A stretch of DNA of 64,000 nt from Cunninghamia lanceolata (GCA_027924645.1 BSBN01000233.1:11054501-11118500); one strand, 5' to 3'. Numbered from the stretch's first letter, positions 22,925-35,312 are shown. Made by a program: numbers and translations. The notes: a model not told the origin generated them from the letters alone.

Positions 22925-23120
22925 TTTTGTCTTCTATGAAAAAGATAAAAAATAGCGCCCAGATACATTGAATCTAGTCAATTTGACTAGCCAACTCAAT
23001 ATATTAATAGAAAAGAACATATTAGAAGCATGAAAAAGACAAAATAGAGTCACATGCTGCCCTGAATACAACAATTTAAAAATATGACGAGATTACATCT
23101 TTAGAATATTTAAAATAATA

Positions 23121-26108
23121 TCAGGATTCTTTATCTAAGTCAATTTTGTCTTCGCTAGCCAGTTTGCTATGGTAAGTCAGCCATGTGTCAAGTGCAAGAT
23201 TAATCTCAGATAGATCTCGATCCTTCAAATGATTTATCCTGTAGTCGAACATCTCTAGCTCCTGACTGAATTTACTGTATATCTTTTCTATCTCTACACC
23301 TGCCTTGTGAAATGCCTTGAATTCAACCCTGAGGTCACTTGCCTTATCCAACCTATCCTCCATACTGAGCGTGGCATCTTCAAAAATCACCTTATGTAAC
23401 TTATCTTTACACTTTTTGATATCAAATGGGGCATAATCATTTTAGGATACTTCCTGGTAATCCCTTAAAGAATCATTGATATCATATATGATTGATCTTA
23501 GCTCCTCATCGGCTGGCTTATATGCTTCTTTTATATGCTCAAAAGTTTCTTTCCTCAAAAGAAGCTGTTGATACCATTTAACGGCCTTGGGCAGCTGATT
23601 CCCAGTCAAAATATTCTCTACAACCAGAGTCTAGGCATGATCTTTATCTGAAAATACATATGTGAATAGTATTCATCAAAGGAGTCACACTCTTCATGTA
23701 AATCTTTCCACTTCTTATGCAATTCTACTAATTTCTTATGTGCTTGAGCAGAGGCATTAATAGTTTCACACCCCATCTCAAAAACTTTTAATAACCAATT
23801 TTCTGTACCTTGGGATTTGGATCTTACCTCATCCAATCTGGCCATTTCATTAGTAGACAAGAAAGTGAGTATCATCCTTATATCTCCCCCTGCATCTACT
23901 GGTTTTACCAAAAATTGAAGCTAGGCACGAAGTTCTTCATTATGCTACTTCAAATCCTTCTTGGGTGTTTCATCCTTATCCAGCTATTCCAAAATTGATG
24001 TGACTAACTCCTTGAAATCATCCACTCTTTGAGCAGGAGTGGCAGGTCCCAGATCAACTATAGATATTATGTAATATTTCATCCTGACTTGTTCTTTTGT
24101 TGTGTTAGCTAGCGGGACTGCTATTTCTACAATTCTCAATCCTGATTCATCCCTATAGATTCTAGACTGTGTCTTAGCATTCTTTTACTTCTTGGGCTTC
24201 TGAATCTTTTTTGGTTGTAGTATCCTCCTTACTAACTTCTTTTTCTTTTACCTTCTTTGCCTTAGAGCCTTCTCCAGGACAACTTGGCATGTCTCTTTTC
24301 TTGGAGGCCCTTATCCTAGTAGAGGGAGGCTGATCTTTCTTTAAAGCAGGCCTTACAGATGGCTTCGTCATCTTCTTTGCTTTTCTAGCTAGAGATGTAT
24401 GTTCTTCGATGTCTGACTTCTGTCTCTCAACTGGCTCTGCTCCATCTATGACATGGATTGTCTCATCCCCTTCTCCCCCGGAGTCCTTATCTGATTCCAA
24501 TGCTATATAAGTGAGTTGAACTCCCTATCCTTCCAAAGTAGCCACTTGACCTCTTACCTAGGCTTTGCTTAATCTGATAGGTTCTCTCATAACAATATCC
24601 AAGGACCTCTCTTCTGCATTGGCCCAATTTGGCAATGGGATAGGCTAATGGTATTGAGCTTCCCATGGTCCTCTGACCATAACATTTTCATCATCTTGTA
24701 GCTGGTTTGGTATTGCCATGATGTGAAACTTCATGATAAAATCTAGAGGCAACCTTGAATGTGCTTTCTTCATGATCTCATAATCATCGGGGCAATTGGC
24801 CCAAAAATCTTCAATATCCATCTTGTGGAAGAGCTTCTTACTCATGAATCTTTCCATCACCTTATTTGGATCAAAATGATCCCTTGCATTGTCGTAGTGT
24901 AAGTTGAGGAGTTGAAGCTCTTTAGCAGAATGCTCTGCAGATGCCAAAGAAGGGAATGCATAAATTCCCTTGCCAAACTTGATAGGAAATTGCACATTGG
25001 TTTTGTGCAAGTGTTTGAGCTTCTCGGCACAGGGTATTAACTATCTAGACACCTCCAAAAGTACTGTATTATCATTGGGATACCTAGGAATTCTATAAGC
25101 CATCCTAGTGAAGCCTTGCACCCTTAACTATGTGAATTTCTCGAAATGGATGTACCATCTACCATACCTAGTTATTTCTTTCATTGCCTCAGTGGAAATC
25201 TTCAAGGTTGTGTTACCCTACAGCATTCTGGCTATAGACATTGTGAAAGCATCATCTAGCCTTTTGAAATGTATCAGAGATTGAGATGAGGTTAGCTGTG
25301 GGTAGCATTCATATACCTTTATCTGGGTTTGCTCATCATTCCCAACTTCACCAATCTTAGATAACCCAACATAATGATTTCTTCTTGCCAATGCATAAAC
25401 AATATAAGATGTCCACCTGAAGTGTCTTTTATCCTTGAAATTGCTAAAGGCCTCATGAATGTTGTCACTGAGGATTTGAGCCCAGTGGAACTTAGTCCGT
25501 TTCAATATCTCGATGATAATGATAAATATCCATTCCTCAAAAGTGGAGGTTGTAGGTAATCCATATATCCTGCTCAAGAAAGTTACTAAGTCTTTGATTT
25601 CATCATGGAAATCACTTGTGTATAATATTCAGGGAAGTTTGATGAGAGCAGACCTTCTACTTTTGGCCCAACTATCATTCATGTACTTTCTGCAGCCTTC
25701 TACATCTTTGTTATAAGTTTCCTCTGATCCTTGTTTGTCTGGCATAGTCATAACCTTATGCCAAGGAATATCAAAGGTCTTAGCTAGAGAAGGTGGGCTT
25801 AAATCAGCTAAGATATCCCCATTGGTTGTTTGGATTGTTCTTGTCATTACATCATATCTATCTACACAAGTTGCCATCAGTTCTGCACATTGCACTGAAG
25901 TGGGGAAGGCAGCAGCTTGTGATATACCACTATCCTTGAGTATTCTGGCCCTGGGGGTTGGGTTTGGACCAAAGACCCTCAATCTAAAGTCATCTAGGTC
26001 TAAGTGACCTAGGTTTATATCTCCTACATCACTCCACCCAGAGTGAATCTTGGTCTCTGGAGGGATTGCTTTGAATTCATACTTCATAGCTTGGGCTCGG
26101 GCAGTCAT
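23121..26108 (-). pseudogene. Element C unit 1 ORF3, unknown protein, internally deleted
   Basis: Starts MTARAQAMKYEFKAIPP at 26108 and ends KIDLDKES at 23121. It lies after integrase, where Athila-type elements carry env-like ORFs, but I see no signal peptide or membrane segment. Compared with units 2 and 3 about 946 bases are missing at 24180-24205, removing the Ser/Thr-rich segment. The junction has a short GAA overlap. What remains is an N-terminal globular part of about 530 residues, a Lys/Arg-rich linker with KKRDMPS, and a helical C-terminus. Stops at QYH*PIP and VSR*LIP are CAG (Gln) in the other copies. Confidence 0.7.
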
Positions 26109-26701
26109 TTAGTCTGCAGGACCGGACCTTATAAGTTTGATACCTTGAGGAATCTTTTAACACACTTTTAAGATGAACTTTGATAAATTTGCTATTACTA
26201 CTGATATACCCTTTTTTAAAGGATCTAATAGTTATCACTATTGCACTTACAATAATCATCATAAATACATGCAAAGGAACATTTAATGTTGCAAGAAATC
26301 CTATGAAAATTATCGTTATCTATGCATTACAACATTAACTCTATCATTTTGGCACTTTCCCTTTGAGAATTTAGTCATTTGCATGATTTGGGCTATTTTT
26401 AAGGTCATCTGACTTGCACGTAGAAAATTGTTGAAATTAGGGTCTGCTGAACTCAGCGGGAGAAACGGGCTTGTCCGACCCAAGGTTTTGCTACCATTCA
26501 TGCTTTTTAACATTTGTGTGGATTTCAATGGTTACCAACTTGCGTAGATTTTAGAGGTCACCGACCTCCATTGGTTGTCAAGTCAATCAGTTGTGATTTA
26601 GCGCAAATCCTATTAATATCATTTGTATTTCATTTGCATGGGATTCGACTTGGTCTGATTTGCACGAGTTTTGGTTGCTATCGACTAGGTCGGTAGGAGA
26701 G
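26109..26701. other. Element C unit 1, non-coding upstream of ORF3
   Basis: No ORF. AT-rich to about 26390, then a stretch rich in ACCGAC, GTCGG and AGCGCAA words that continues into the next segment. Conserved in units 2 and 3. Confidence 0.6.
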
Positions 26702-28055
26702 TGTTAAAGTGCGGGGTAAGACAGGATCATTTTTAGGGCAAGGTCGATATATTATTTTCAGTGGGTTTTTGAGACGCCACTGACTTGGCAGGGAAATTTG
26801 AGGTGTCTGACCAAGTCAGAGATGAGGTCTTTTAGTGCAAGGTCGGTGCAAGGGGTTTTCAGCACAAAAGTAGCTTTCAAAGTTTGCAAGGTTTTGAGGT
26901 CCGTCTAACTTAATCGGAGAAACACAACATGGGGAGGTAGGTCGGAGATCGATGTTTTTAGTGTACGATGTTTTTGAAAATGCAGCGCAGGTTTTAGAGG
27001 TCACCGACTGACTAGAGAATCGACAATTTTACAGGTTAGTCGGACCTCATTTTCACGCTAAGCATTGAATGTGTCCTCAGTAAAATTTGTCTAAGTTTTT
27101 GGTCTTTTTCCATCTTTCGACAGGAAATCCTAACGGGGTTTCAACGAAGAACAAATAATCCATGCATAGAAACCCTAGCTTAGAAACCCTAAGAATGTTC
27201 ATTTTAGAAAGACAAACATTCAATCAAACCCTAATTGCATGCAGTGAAAGCTCAAAGGACAAGGTTATGGAACCCTACCTAGTAAATGTGGAAGCTACCT
27301 CTAGATTGTGAAGGCAGATTGCAATTTTGAGCTTGGGCAGATCAACAGCAAGAGTGTTCAAATTTCCAAACGAAGCTCCAAAAATCTTGTCGAATGCAAA
27401 ATAAATGGTTTAAAATGGAGGATTTGCCCCTTTTATCCCCTAGAGAAATTACCATTAATGCACAGCATAGGATTTTCAGTTTTAGGATTTCTAGCGCTAT
27501 TTCTCCCTAGCTTGGACCTGGTGGGGAAATAGGGTGCATCAAACCTAGTCGATGAGGGACCTTTTCAATGCTAGGACTTATAAATTCAATTTTCACAGTT
27601 TGCAGGCATTTAAGGGTCCTCTGACTTGTGGACATTTTGGGTTCCTCTGACTTAGTCAGTGATCGATCGATTTAGTGCAAGTCAGAGACATTTGATTCTA
27701 GCACAGAAGTCCCTCAGAGAGGAAATTAGCGCTGAAGTCGGTGACAACAGATTTTAGCTCCAGGTCGGTTGGAAGACAATCTAGCACAATGGTCGGATAG
27801 ATAGGAATTTAGTGCAAAGGTCAATTGGAGGGCAATCTAGCGCAAAAGGGCAATTCAAGGCCCTCAAAAGGGATGTAAAAAACCAACCTAGTAGATACTT
27901 GAAGTGATTTCTCAATATTATCATTCAATCAAGGTTAAAATTCCCTTTTACCACTTAACCACTTGGGAGATGAAAAAGATCTAATTGACACCCTAAGCCA
28001 AATCAAAAAAGGGGGTCCTCATTTTTTGAATGGGGCGTGTGTGCGAGGCACAACA
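26702..28055 (+). repeat. Fossil plus-strand LTR inside element C unit 1
   Basis: The plus strand reads from TGTTAAAGTGCGGGG to GAGGCACAACA: TG...CA ends with TGTT/AACA inverted termini. Two bases later comes a tRNA-Arg-like primer site (28058-28075). The layout is that of a 5' LTR in the orientation opposite to C. The same segment is in units 2 and 3, so it was part of C before the array formed. It is full of repeated AGCGCAA, GTCAGAGAC and GTCGGT words. The left end is less certain than the right end. Confidence 0.5.
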
Positions 28056-28057
28056 AA

Positions 28058-28075
28058 TGGTGGCTCTGCTAGGGA
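28058..28075 (+). other. Fossil primer binding site, tRNA-Arg type, plus strand
   Basis: TGGTGGCTCTGCTAGGGA differs at three positions from TGGCGACTCTGCTGGGGA, the complement of a plant tRNA-Arg 3' end as I remember it. The unit 2 copy (49870-49887) reads TGATGACTCTGCTAGGAA. Its orientation is opposite to all other elements in the window. Confidence 0.5.
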
Positions 28076-28978
28076 ATGCTCCCGAGCATTCCAACGATAA
28101 ACATTTAGTTCAAACCCAGAATCTCTGTGTTCCCCACATATTAAATGAAAAAGAAAGGTACCTTATCAAAGAATCTAAGATCACTAAATAGTGCAACCAT
28201 CCACATCCTGAAAACCTGAGTGTGTGCAATCATATTCATTCCCATCCTGAAAGCTGAGATCATTCTACCACCAAGTAATGATCAAATTTTTAAGATGTAA
28301 TGAGCTTTGAGAAGAACAAAAGATAGATATTGTTTTCTGGTACAATTGCATTTGATGGTAATCATTTCTAAATAGTATCTTTTGTAAGTATTGGCAATTG
28401 GTAGTCTCTTTTATTTGCACTATAATGAGTCTGTCATTGAAAAACACCTTTTATTTTTACCCAATATAGGCTAGCAACACTTAGTATTACCTGCCTTTTT
28501 TCTTGATTGATAGTGCATGTGGTAGAAGAAGAAGTCAACACTTTTACTCGACATAAGATCACTCAGACTTGCCTAGCTACCTTAGGATTATTTAGAGTGT
28601 GAAAGATATATGGTTAGAAAATACTTTAGGTGCACCAACTAATAACTCATTTCCAATGAACTGTCACCATACTCCTTGGCATAACAGTGGAACCCACAGC
28701 AAAACTAAGTGGAGACCTTGGCTTCTCAAAGGAAGACTCACGACTATTCACCCATCAAAGAAGCACTTGCAAGTCCGCACAACTACCACCACATCAAAAA
28801 CAAAGACCCTGCGAAAAAGCAAGCGTAGCAAGCAAAACCAAAAGGATAACTAATCTAAGTAAAGCACCTAACAACTAAGGAAAGAAAAGGAAATAAAGCA
28901 AAACTAAACTAAAGGCAACCTAAACTAACAGCAAACAAACCCCTAGCTATGTACACTAAAATGAGGCATGACTGCCTC
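28076..28978. other. Element C unit 1, non-coding between fossil primer site and integrase stop
   Basis: No supported ORF. About 900 bases, conserved in unit 2 (49888-50830). It may include leader sequence of the fossil plus-strand element and the 3' untranslated part of the C gag-pol transcript. No polypurine tract is obvious. Confidence 0.55.
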
Positions 28979-30289
28979 TCAGGCCTCGAAGTAGTTCTTT
29001 AGGAACTGGCCATTGACAGGTAATGGCAGCTCCTCACCAATAAGGCTCTTGAGTCGGTATGTGTTGTCTCCAAGGATTTCATAGATCTGATAGGGGCCCA
29101 ACCAAAGTTTATCAAACTTACCATGTTCTCATTTCTTTTCATGTGCGTTATCCCAGCATAGGACCAAATTATAAATGTGGAAGGCTTTGACCTTGGCTCT
29201 TTTGTCGAACCATCATTTTATGACTCCTTGATGTTTAGCAAAGTTTTCTATAGCAGCATCGCATTTCTCTTCAAGGTGCAGTAATTAGCCCAACCTAGAG
29301 GACAATTGATCATCAATTTCAAGGTAGTCTTGCATGAATTGTAGTATGGGAATCCTCAAGTGGATAGGAAAGATGGGTTCAATCCCATAGACTAGGTGAT
29401 AAGGTGATGTGCTTAGGGCTGCTTTATGTCAGATTCTATCAGCCCATAAGGCGAACCTAAGTTGAGTATGCTAGTCTTTGGGGTTTTTGTCCAATAGTTT
29501 CTTCATGACCTCAACCAGATTTTTGTTCATTGATTTAGCTACCCCATTCCCTTGTGGGTAATAATTAGATGAGAACTTGATAGTAATCTTGTAATCAAAT
29601 GCCTAGTTAGAAAAATATAATGATGAAAAGGTAGGGCCATTATCACAGACTAAAGTAAATGGACGACCAAATCTGGTGATAATATGCTTTTCAACAAATT
29701 CAATAACTACATCTGTGGTGCATTACTTACAAGCTATTGCTTCAGACCATCAAGTGCAATAATCAATAGCGGTCAGAATATACCTGTGGCCTACAAAGGA
29801 AGGCGGGTTGATCATACTGATAAAGTCGAGGCCCCACTGATCAAATGGTCATACCTCCACCACTGGTCGCAAGGGCATGGCTGCATGTTGCTCTTTGTGT
29901 GTAGTGGTCTGGCATATATGATAGGTTCTTACATGTGAATATGCATCTTTGAACAAAGTTGGCCAGTAATATCTGGCATGGAGAACCTGATTAGTTGTTG
30001 AGTGGGCTGATCCATGACCTATCCCAAATCTCTTGTGAAAACTGTTTAATACTTGATTGACCTCTGACTTGTCCAAACACCTTAGATAGATGCCTTCATG
30101 ATTCTTCTTGTAAAGAACTGTTCCTTTTATCTTATAACTACTGCTTTTTAGTTTGAGTGCTCTCCTTTGCACTAAATTTAGCTGTGGTGGATAGCGTTGA
30201 TTGAGTAAATAAAATATGATATCTCTGTACCACTCATCTTTTGAAATGTCTTCCAACAGGTATTGCTGGGAGACTAGGTCTAGTCCCAC
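28979..30289 (-). pseudogene. Element C unit 1 integrase
   Basis: Zinc region near 30090-29910 (HKRFGIGHGSAHSTTNQVL then CQTTTHKEQ, second Cys lost), then the core: PFDQWGLDFISMINPPS, ILTAIDYCT*WSEA, LVCDNGPTFSS and NYYPQGNGVAKSMNKN. A C-terminal domain with KLWLGPYQIYEILGDNTYRL ends NGQFLKNYFEA at the stop 28979-28981. No chromodomain. Several TAG stops, no long deletion. Ends the gag-pol reading region of unit 1. Confidence 0.87.
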
Positions 30290-31900
30290 TTCAGCCATTG
30301 TTCTTATCAGGGCCTGACCTCTTACCAATTTCATAGGTTGAATATCTATGTCAAACTCTTGCAGTATGGCGACCCATTTCCCTCTTCTTTCTCCTAATTC
30401 ACTTTGCATCAATAATGTTTTGACTTCTGCATCTGGGACTATGGCAATTACTTGACTTCTTAAGATGTAATGATGAAATTTCTTAACTACCTTGACCAGA
30501 GTGTATGCTTGTTTTTCCACATTTGGATATCATAGTTATGTGTCTTTCAATGGGGTACTCATGAAAGCGATGGGCCTTTCATCATCAACTGACCTCTTCT
30601 GCATCAACATTGCAGCACAAGTATGCTCGGAAGTAAATGAGTATATTTGAAATGGCAAAGTGTAATCGGTACTCACTAAGACAGGTGCATTGGCTATAGC
30701 TTGTTTAATTTCTATGAAGGTAGCCTTGGCTTCTAGAGTCCAATCCATTTTAGCATTCTTCTTTAGCATGGCATTGAGAGGTCGAAGAATCTTAGCAAAA
30801 CTCGTGATGAATTTACATACAAAATTGACCTCACCAAAGTATGACTTAAGTTCCTTCTTACTGGTTGGGGGAGGTACTTTGAGTATTGCTTGGATCTGAT
30901 CTGGGTCAATAGATATTCCTTACTTAGATATTACATGTCCCAAAAACCTTCCCTTAGTTACTCCAAAAATGCACTTCTTGGAGTTGAGTGATATACAATA
31001 ATCCTTGCATCGTTGTAACACCTTTCTTAGATCTGCTACATGATCCTCTCGTCTTTTTGAGAATACTGTGAGGTCATCCATGTAGATGATAATACATTTT
31101 CCAACTAATCCTTTAAAAGAAACATCCATTGCATGCTGAAAAGTTGCACCAGCATTGATTAAACCAAATGGCATGCGGCAATATGCATAGATGCCCCATC
31201 TATAGGTGAAGGATGTCTTCAATTTGTCTTCATATTCTACCATCACCTGGTTATAACCAGAATATCCATCCAAGAATGACATAATCTGGGATCCATTAAC
31301 AATCTGTAATACTTCGTCCAAAGAAGGCAGTGGGTAATTACCATTTTCAGATGCTCTGTTTAAGTTATGGAAGTCGACACAAAGCCTGATTTCTCCATTT
31401 TTCTTTCAGACTGGAACTAAATTTGCTACCCATGCAGAATGTTTGACTGGAAATATTATCCTTGCTAACAACAGTTTCTGAACTTATTTGAAAATCAGTG
31501 GTTCCAGTAGAGGATTCACTGGCCACTGCCTTTGTCTGAATGGCTTTGCTCCTGGCTTTAATGAGATGGTGTGTGTGATGATCAAGGTATCATATGTCTT
31601 TAGATCTTCATAGCTCCATGCTATAACCTCAAGGTAATCTCTCAATGCATGTATGATTCCTGTCTTTTCTTCTTTAGTACTAGCTTTCCCAATGAGCACA
31701 TTCTTAACATTTTCTTCCGTTCCCAAGTTAAATAGGTCACACTTTTCTCCTGGAGACTCTCCTTTCCTTTGGGTTCCTAAATTATATGCATCAAACAATC
31801 TTTCCAATTCTACCATCCCTCATGGAATCATATTTGTTTTCAAGTTTAGTACTCCTAAATCCATTTCAGCAGGCTCCATTTCTTCTTCATCTATTATCTG
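30290..31900 (-). pseudogene. Element C unit 1 reverse transcriptase and degenerate RNase H
   Basis: A linker (NLGTEENVKNVLIGKAS, AWSYEDLKTYD) of the kind that precedes RT in Tat/Athila elements leads into RT: LLARIIFPVKHSAWVANLVPV, IRLCVDFHNLNRAS, FLDGYSGYNQVMVEY, MPFGLINAGATFQHAM and the catalytic IIYMDD (31070-31090). The RNase H after RT reads PFQIYSFTSEHTCAAML and ends RGQALIRTMAE: the first and last catalytic acids are absent, in unit 2 as well. This is the pattern of an RNase H kept as a structural tether after another RNase H has taken over. Confidence 0.87.
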
Positions 31901-32060
31901 AGAAGTGAAAACATCAGATGAAGTAAGAAAATTAATTATGTGCTGATCATTTTCAAAAACTTGGAAATTGGTAACATTATCAAGTATAGATGGGGTAGCG
32001 ACAAATTAAATAGAAAACTTTTTTAATCTTTCCATGGATGTTGGCTCTAAAGTACTTGTT

Positions 32061-32430
32061 GTCTGAGCTAGAGCATTTGCAACATGATTCTGCCTCCTTG
32101 GGATCAATTGGATGTTAAAACCATCAAAGCATTCTATCAAATCCTAGACTCTAGTCATGTACCTATTCAACCTCTTAACATTACATGAGTACTATTTTCT
32201 TACTTGTTTCACCACCAATTCAGAATCACCAAACACCTAGATAATTTTGACCTTCTTCTGCAGTGCTAGCAGCAACCCCTACACTAATGCTTCATATTTA
32301 GTGACGTTGTTTGTGCATGGAAACTATAGTCTTTGTGACACCAAATACGAGCTTCTAGTGGGGCTGATTAATTCAACCCCTGCACCAGACCCTTGTTTGC
32401 ATCTTGAGTCATCAAATCTTAAGGTCCATA
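32061..32430 (-). pseudogene. Element C unit 1 archaeal-type RNase H located upstream of RT
   Basis: Minus-strand frame with RNase HI landmarks in order: RFDDSRCKQGSGAGVELISP, FPCTNNVTKYEALV, VFGDSELVVKQV and RRQNHVANALAQ. It resembles the Tat second RNase H seen in B (8272-8654) but sits between protease and RT instead of after RT. The catalytic Asp, Glu/Lys (KYEAL here, EYEAL in unit 2), Asp pattern is largely kept; the last position is Asn in both copies. Internal stops are TAG (for example RL*FPC, ALV*GLL, KII*VFG). Confidence 0.8.
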
Positions 32431-33700
32431 AGTAGAAATCTCTATTGCTATCATTCTATTTTACAGATTTTCTTCTCATCAAGCGGAGGCTTGAGTTCTT
32501 CCTTATTTTTAACAGATGATGCCTTCTTCAGAATTATGGGGATCTTTAGTTGTCTTTATGCTTGCTTCACTACCTCTTGGCACAACTGGCAAGTAAATTC
32601 AGAATGCAAAGTATCATGCATGCGGCACCAGTTGGGTAATAATAACTCCTCCATTTGTACCTGCTTTCCAATAGCAGTTTGATCTTGCGTAAATCTGGGT
32701 ACAAAATCATGGAATCCTTTGAATATCCCAGGTTCATCCTCTTCTAAAGATTCTTCTCAATCTGATTAAATGTATGCTTTTGTACTTTCCAATCTTTGTA
32801 TAAGTGGTTTGGAGGGTCTTAAGCAACTCAGCATAAGAACTTCTTTTGACTAACTAATGTGTGGAAGATAAACTCCCAAATCAACTTCTAAGAATAGAAT
32901 CTTGTTGGGTTGATTGTATTCCATGATCATATGCTTCATCTTAGGTTTTATTTCAATACGTATCTAATTGGCCAACACTTTCCATGGTAGCCACATATGG
33001 GAAAAGTCAGTTAACATATAACCGTTCAAAGTCCTAGACCAATCTCTACTCAGAAGCATGCCATATTGATCTGGAATGTCCACTACTTGAATATCTATAT
33101 ACTTCTGCACCCTAGGATCAGAAGCCAGCTGCATGCATATTCTATTTAATTCACCTACTACATTCACTTCAGTCTTATATAATTACGTCACCTTCCTGGA
33201 AGACTTGGCTGGAGTGAGCCTGAGTGCTTTACAGACTGATAATGGCATTACATTTGTGGAAGCACAAGAATCTACTAAACAGTTATGAAGGTTCTTATTG
33301 AATATCCTGAGTGTTAAGAGGAAAGGACTTTCCCTCTTGTCTTTATAAAGTGTTATCTTTTGTTCCACATCAGTCACATGTATTCTTTCTTTCCCTTTAT
33401 CAATGTCATCTTTGGTGATGCTTTCCTTTGGTACAAAATTAGTTTTACTTCCAGCACCTATATCTTGGAAGAAAGATGTCCTGACCTCAGGTATATTAAG
33501 TAACTCATACAAAAAAAGACTAACCTTCATTTTCTTAAGTTCCTTAGCTACATACTGCCCCATTTTTACTATGTCGGATCGTTGAGAATTTTCTACAGTA
33601 GTAGCACCCTGATATACTGATTGATGGGGAACTTTCAGGGGTTCAGGGTTATTGGTAGCTTTTGGGTTAGGTGGAATCTGATAGTTATTTGGCAGCATGG
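32431..33700 (-). pseudogene. Element C unit 1 protease region
   Basis: Retropepsin core NCLVDSCASTNVMPLSVCKAL near 33230-33290, where the usual DSGA has become DSCA. It is followed by YGMLLSRDWSRTLNGYML, the conserved second half. Upstream, a variable acidic stretch contains the KDKRESP segment. Below 32960 the frame continues through an uncharacterised linker to the RNase H. Confidence 0.8.
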
Positions 33701-35283
33701 AGGTGGTGAAAGGGCCTTTGGGCCTGCTACTTCTCAGGTTGTAAGGAGGCTTATTGTACTGCAGATATGCATTAACTTCTTCAAACTCTTCTTCCTTAGG
33801 TTGATTATCATCTTAGAATGGAAATGTATAACTATCAAGGACTAGAGCAGTGTCATACCTCTAAGAAGGAACAATTTCATACCCTGTCGATGGAGTCTCC
33901 TAATTTTTAGCATTTTGAATCTTCATCTAGAATATACTAGATGCAATCTAGAATTCTGGGCAGTCTAGTTCAAAGTGAGCATTCGTGTTGTGCAGTCTGC
34001 ACCAAGTGGACAAAGCTCCTTCAGCTAACATCACACAACCCAAGGGCCTAGTATCATTGTTTTGATTTTCCAAGGGCAATGGCACTCCTCCATTGTTTGG
34101 TCTAGTGTTCCAGGATCAGTTTGGCTGCTGTTGAAAGTTTTGATTTTGATATTGATTCTGATTCAGGAACTAGTTCTAATTTTGATTCTGGGAGTAATGC
34201 TGATTATGAAAATGTTGTTGATTATGTCCCCTCTACTGTAGGTAAGCATTCTGGTTCTTGAGGTGGGTAACCCCAGTAATAAGCTTCTAAATTTGCTCAA
34301 CCAGTTCTTTGATATCATCTTTGTCTTCTTTAGCTTTAGCTATTTCTAAAGATTGTAGGAAAGGCATTTTTGCTAGAGGTATTTTAGCTATTGGATTGCC
34401 TGGGTGGATCACCAAATCTTGTGTTGCAACTAGGTTTGGAATCAGATTCATCACAGGAGTATGATTAGCTAATGCATGATTTATCATAGGTATTTGATTT
34501 GGCATGGCAACAGGTCCCATATGGTTCAATAGACTAGAGGCTATCTGTCCTAGCTAGGTACTCACAGTGACAGCAGCAAAATATGCTTGAGCTAAAGTAG
34601 CAGGTATTGGGTCAGCTCTTCTTGCAAACATGGAGGTAAGTTTATCTAGGGTGCCATAGTAAATGGGTAGTGTAGTGGCCTATTCGACAACGTAAGGGGC
34701 TTGCAAGCAACTGAAGGCTTTCTAAAATATGTTGTTAAAGGAACTTGTCATCTGTCCTTCACCTTGATGGATCTCTACAAAAGATTGATAAAGATCAGTT
34801 GGGGTGGTAGGCATACGGAACCTATCTAGAAATGCAGTCTTCAGTTTCAACCATGAATTTATGGATGCTGCAGGGAGGTTAGCGAACCAATAATAAGTTT
34901 GATCCTACAGAGAATAAGGGAACAACCTGCATATCACATCTTCATACTGTACTTGCAACATGAACATGTTAGCCTCAAAGATTTTAATATGCTCATCTAT
35001 AGTCTTATCTAGATCATTTACTCTGAACTTTGAACAGAACTTATATGGGTTCTTTGGCATATCATGGTAATCATTGAACAGAAAAGGAGACTGATTATTT
35101 ATTGCAAAGAAGGCCATGTTGAGAGGATTAAAGGGAGCTATAGCTATGTTCCTTGGGGCTAACTGAGCTCTTAGGGCTCTAGGTATTCCTTGATCCCTTC
35201 TTGTTTGTCTAAATTCTGTCAGGGATAGCAACTCTTCTCCAACTAAGCTAGATCTAGTGTGTCCTTGTCTCGTCCCCAGACTT
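33701..35283 (-). pseudogene. Element C unit 1 gag
   Basis: Open from about 35283 (no ATG is visible; the start codon seems lost). Gag core: SPFLFNDYHDMPKNPYKF, then EHIKIFEANMFMLQV, DVICRLFPYSL and SWLKLKTAFLDRF. A Gln/Asn-rich region near 34130-34260 follows, then a C-H-H-C finger WCRLHNTNAHFELDCPEF near 33965. Numerous TAG stops. Structural capsid protein of the family. Confidence 0.82.
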
Positions 35284-35312
35284 GCTGATTTTTAAGCAGA
35301 GGGAAAATAGTT

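Noticed and set aside
26816..27004. Short ORFs in 26109-28978
   Set aside because: Not conserved between units 1, 2 and 3 at the protein level; the region is non-coding repeat-like DNA.
21991..28500. Giant LTR of about 6.5 kb containing ORFs
   Set aside because: The repeats at 21991, 35335 and 57177 extend through ORF3, which first suggested a huge LTR. A 0.95-kb LTR followed by a purine tract, with ORF3 as the last gene of each unit, explains the layout more simply: the repetition comes from the tandem array.
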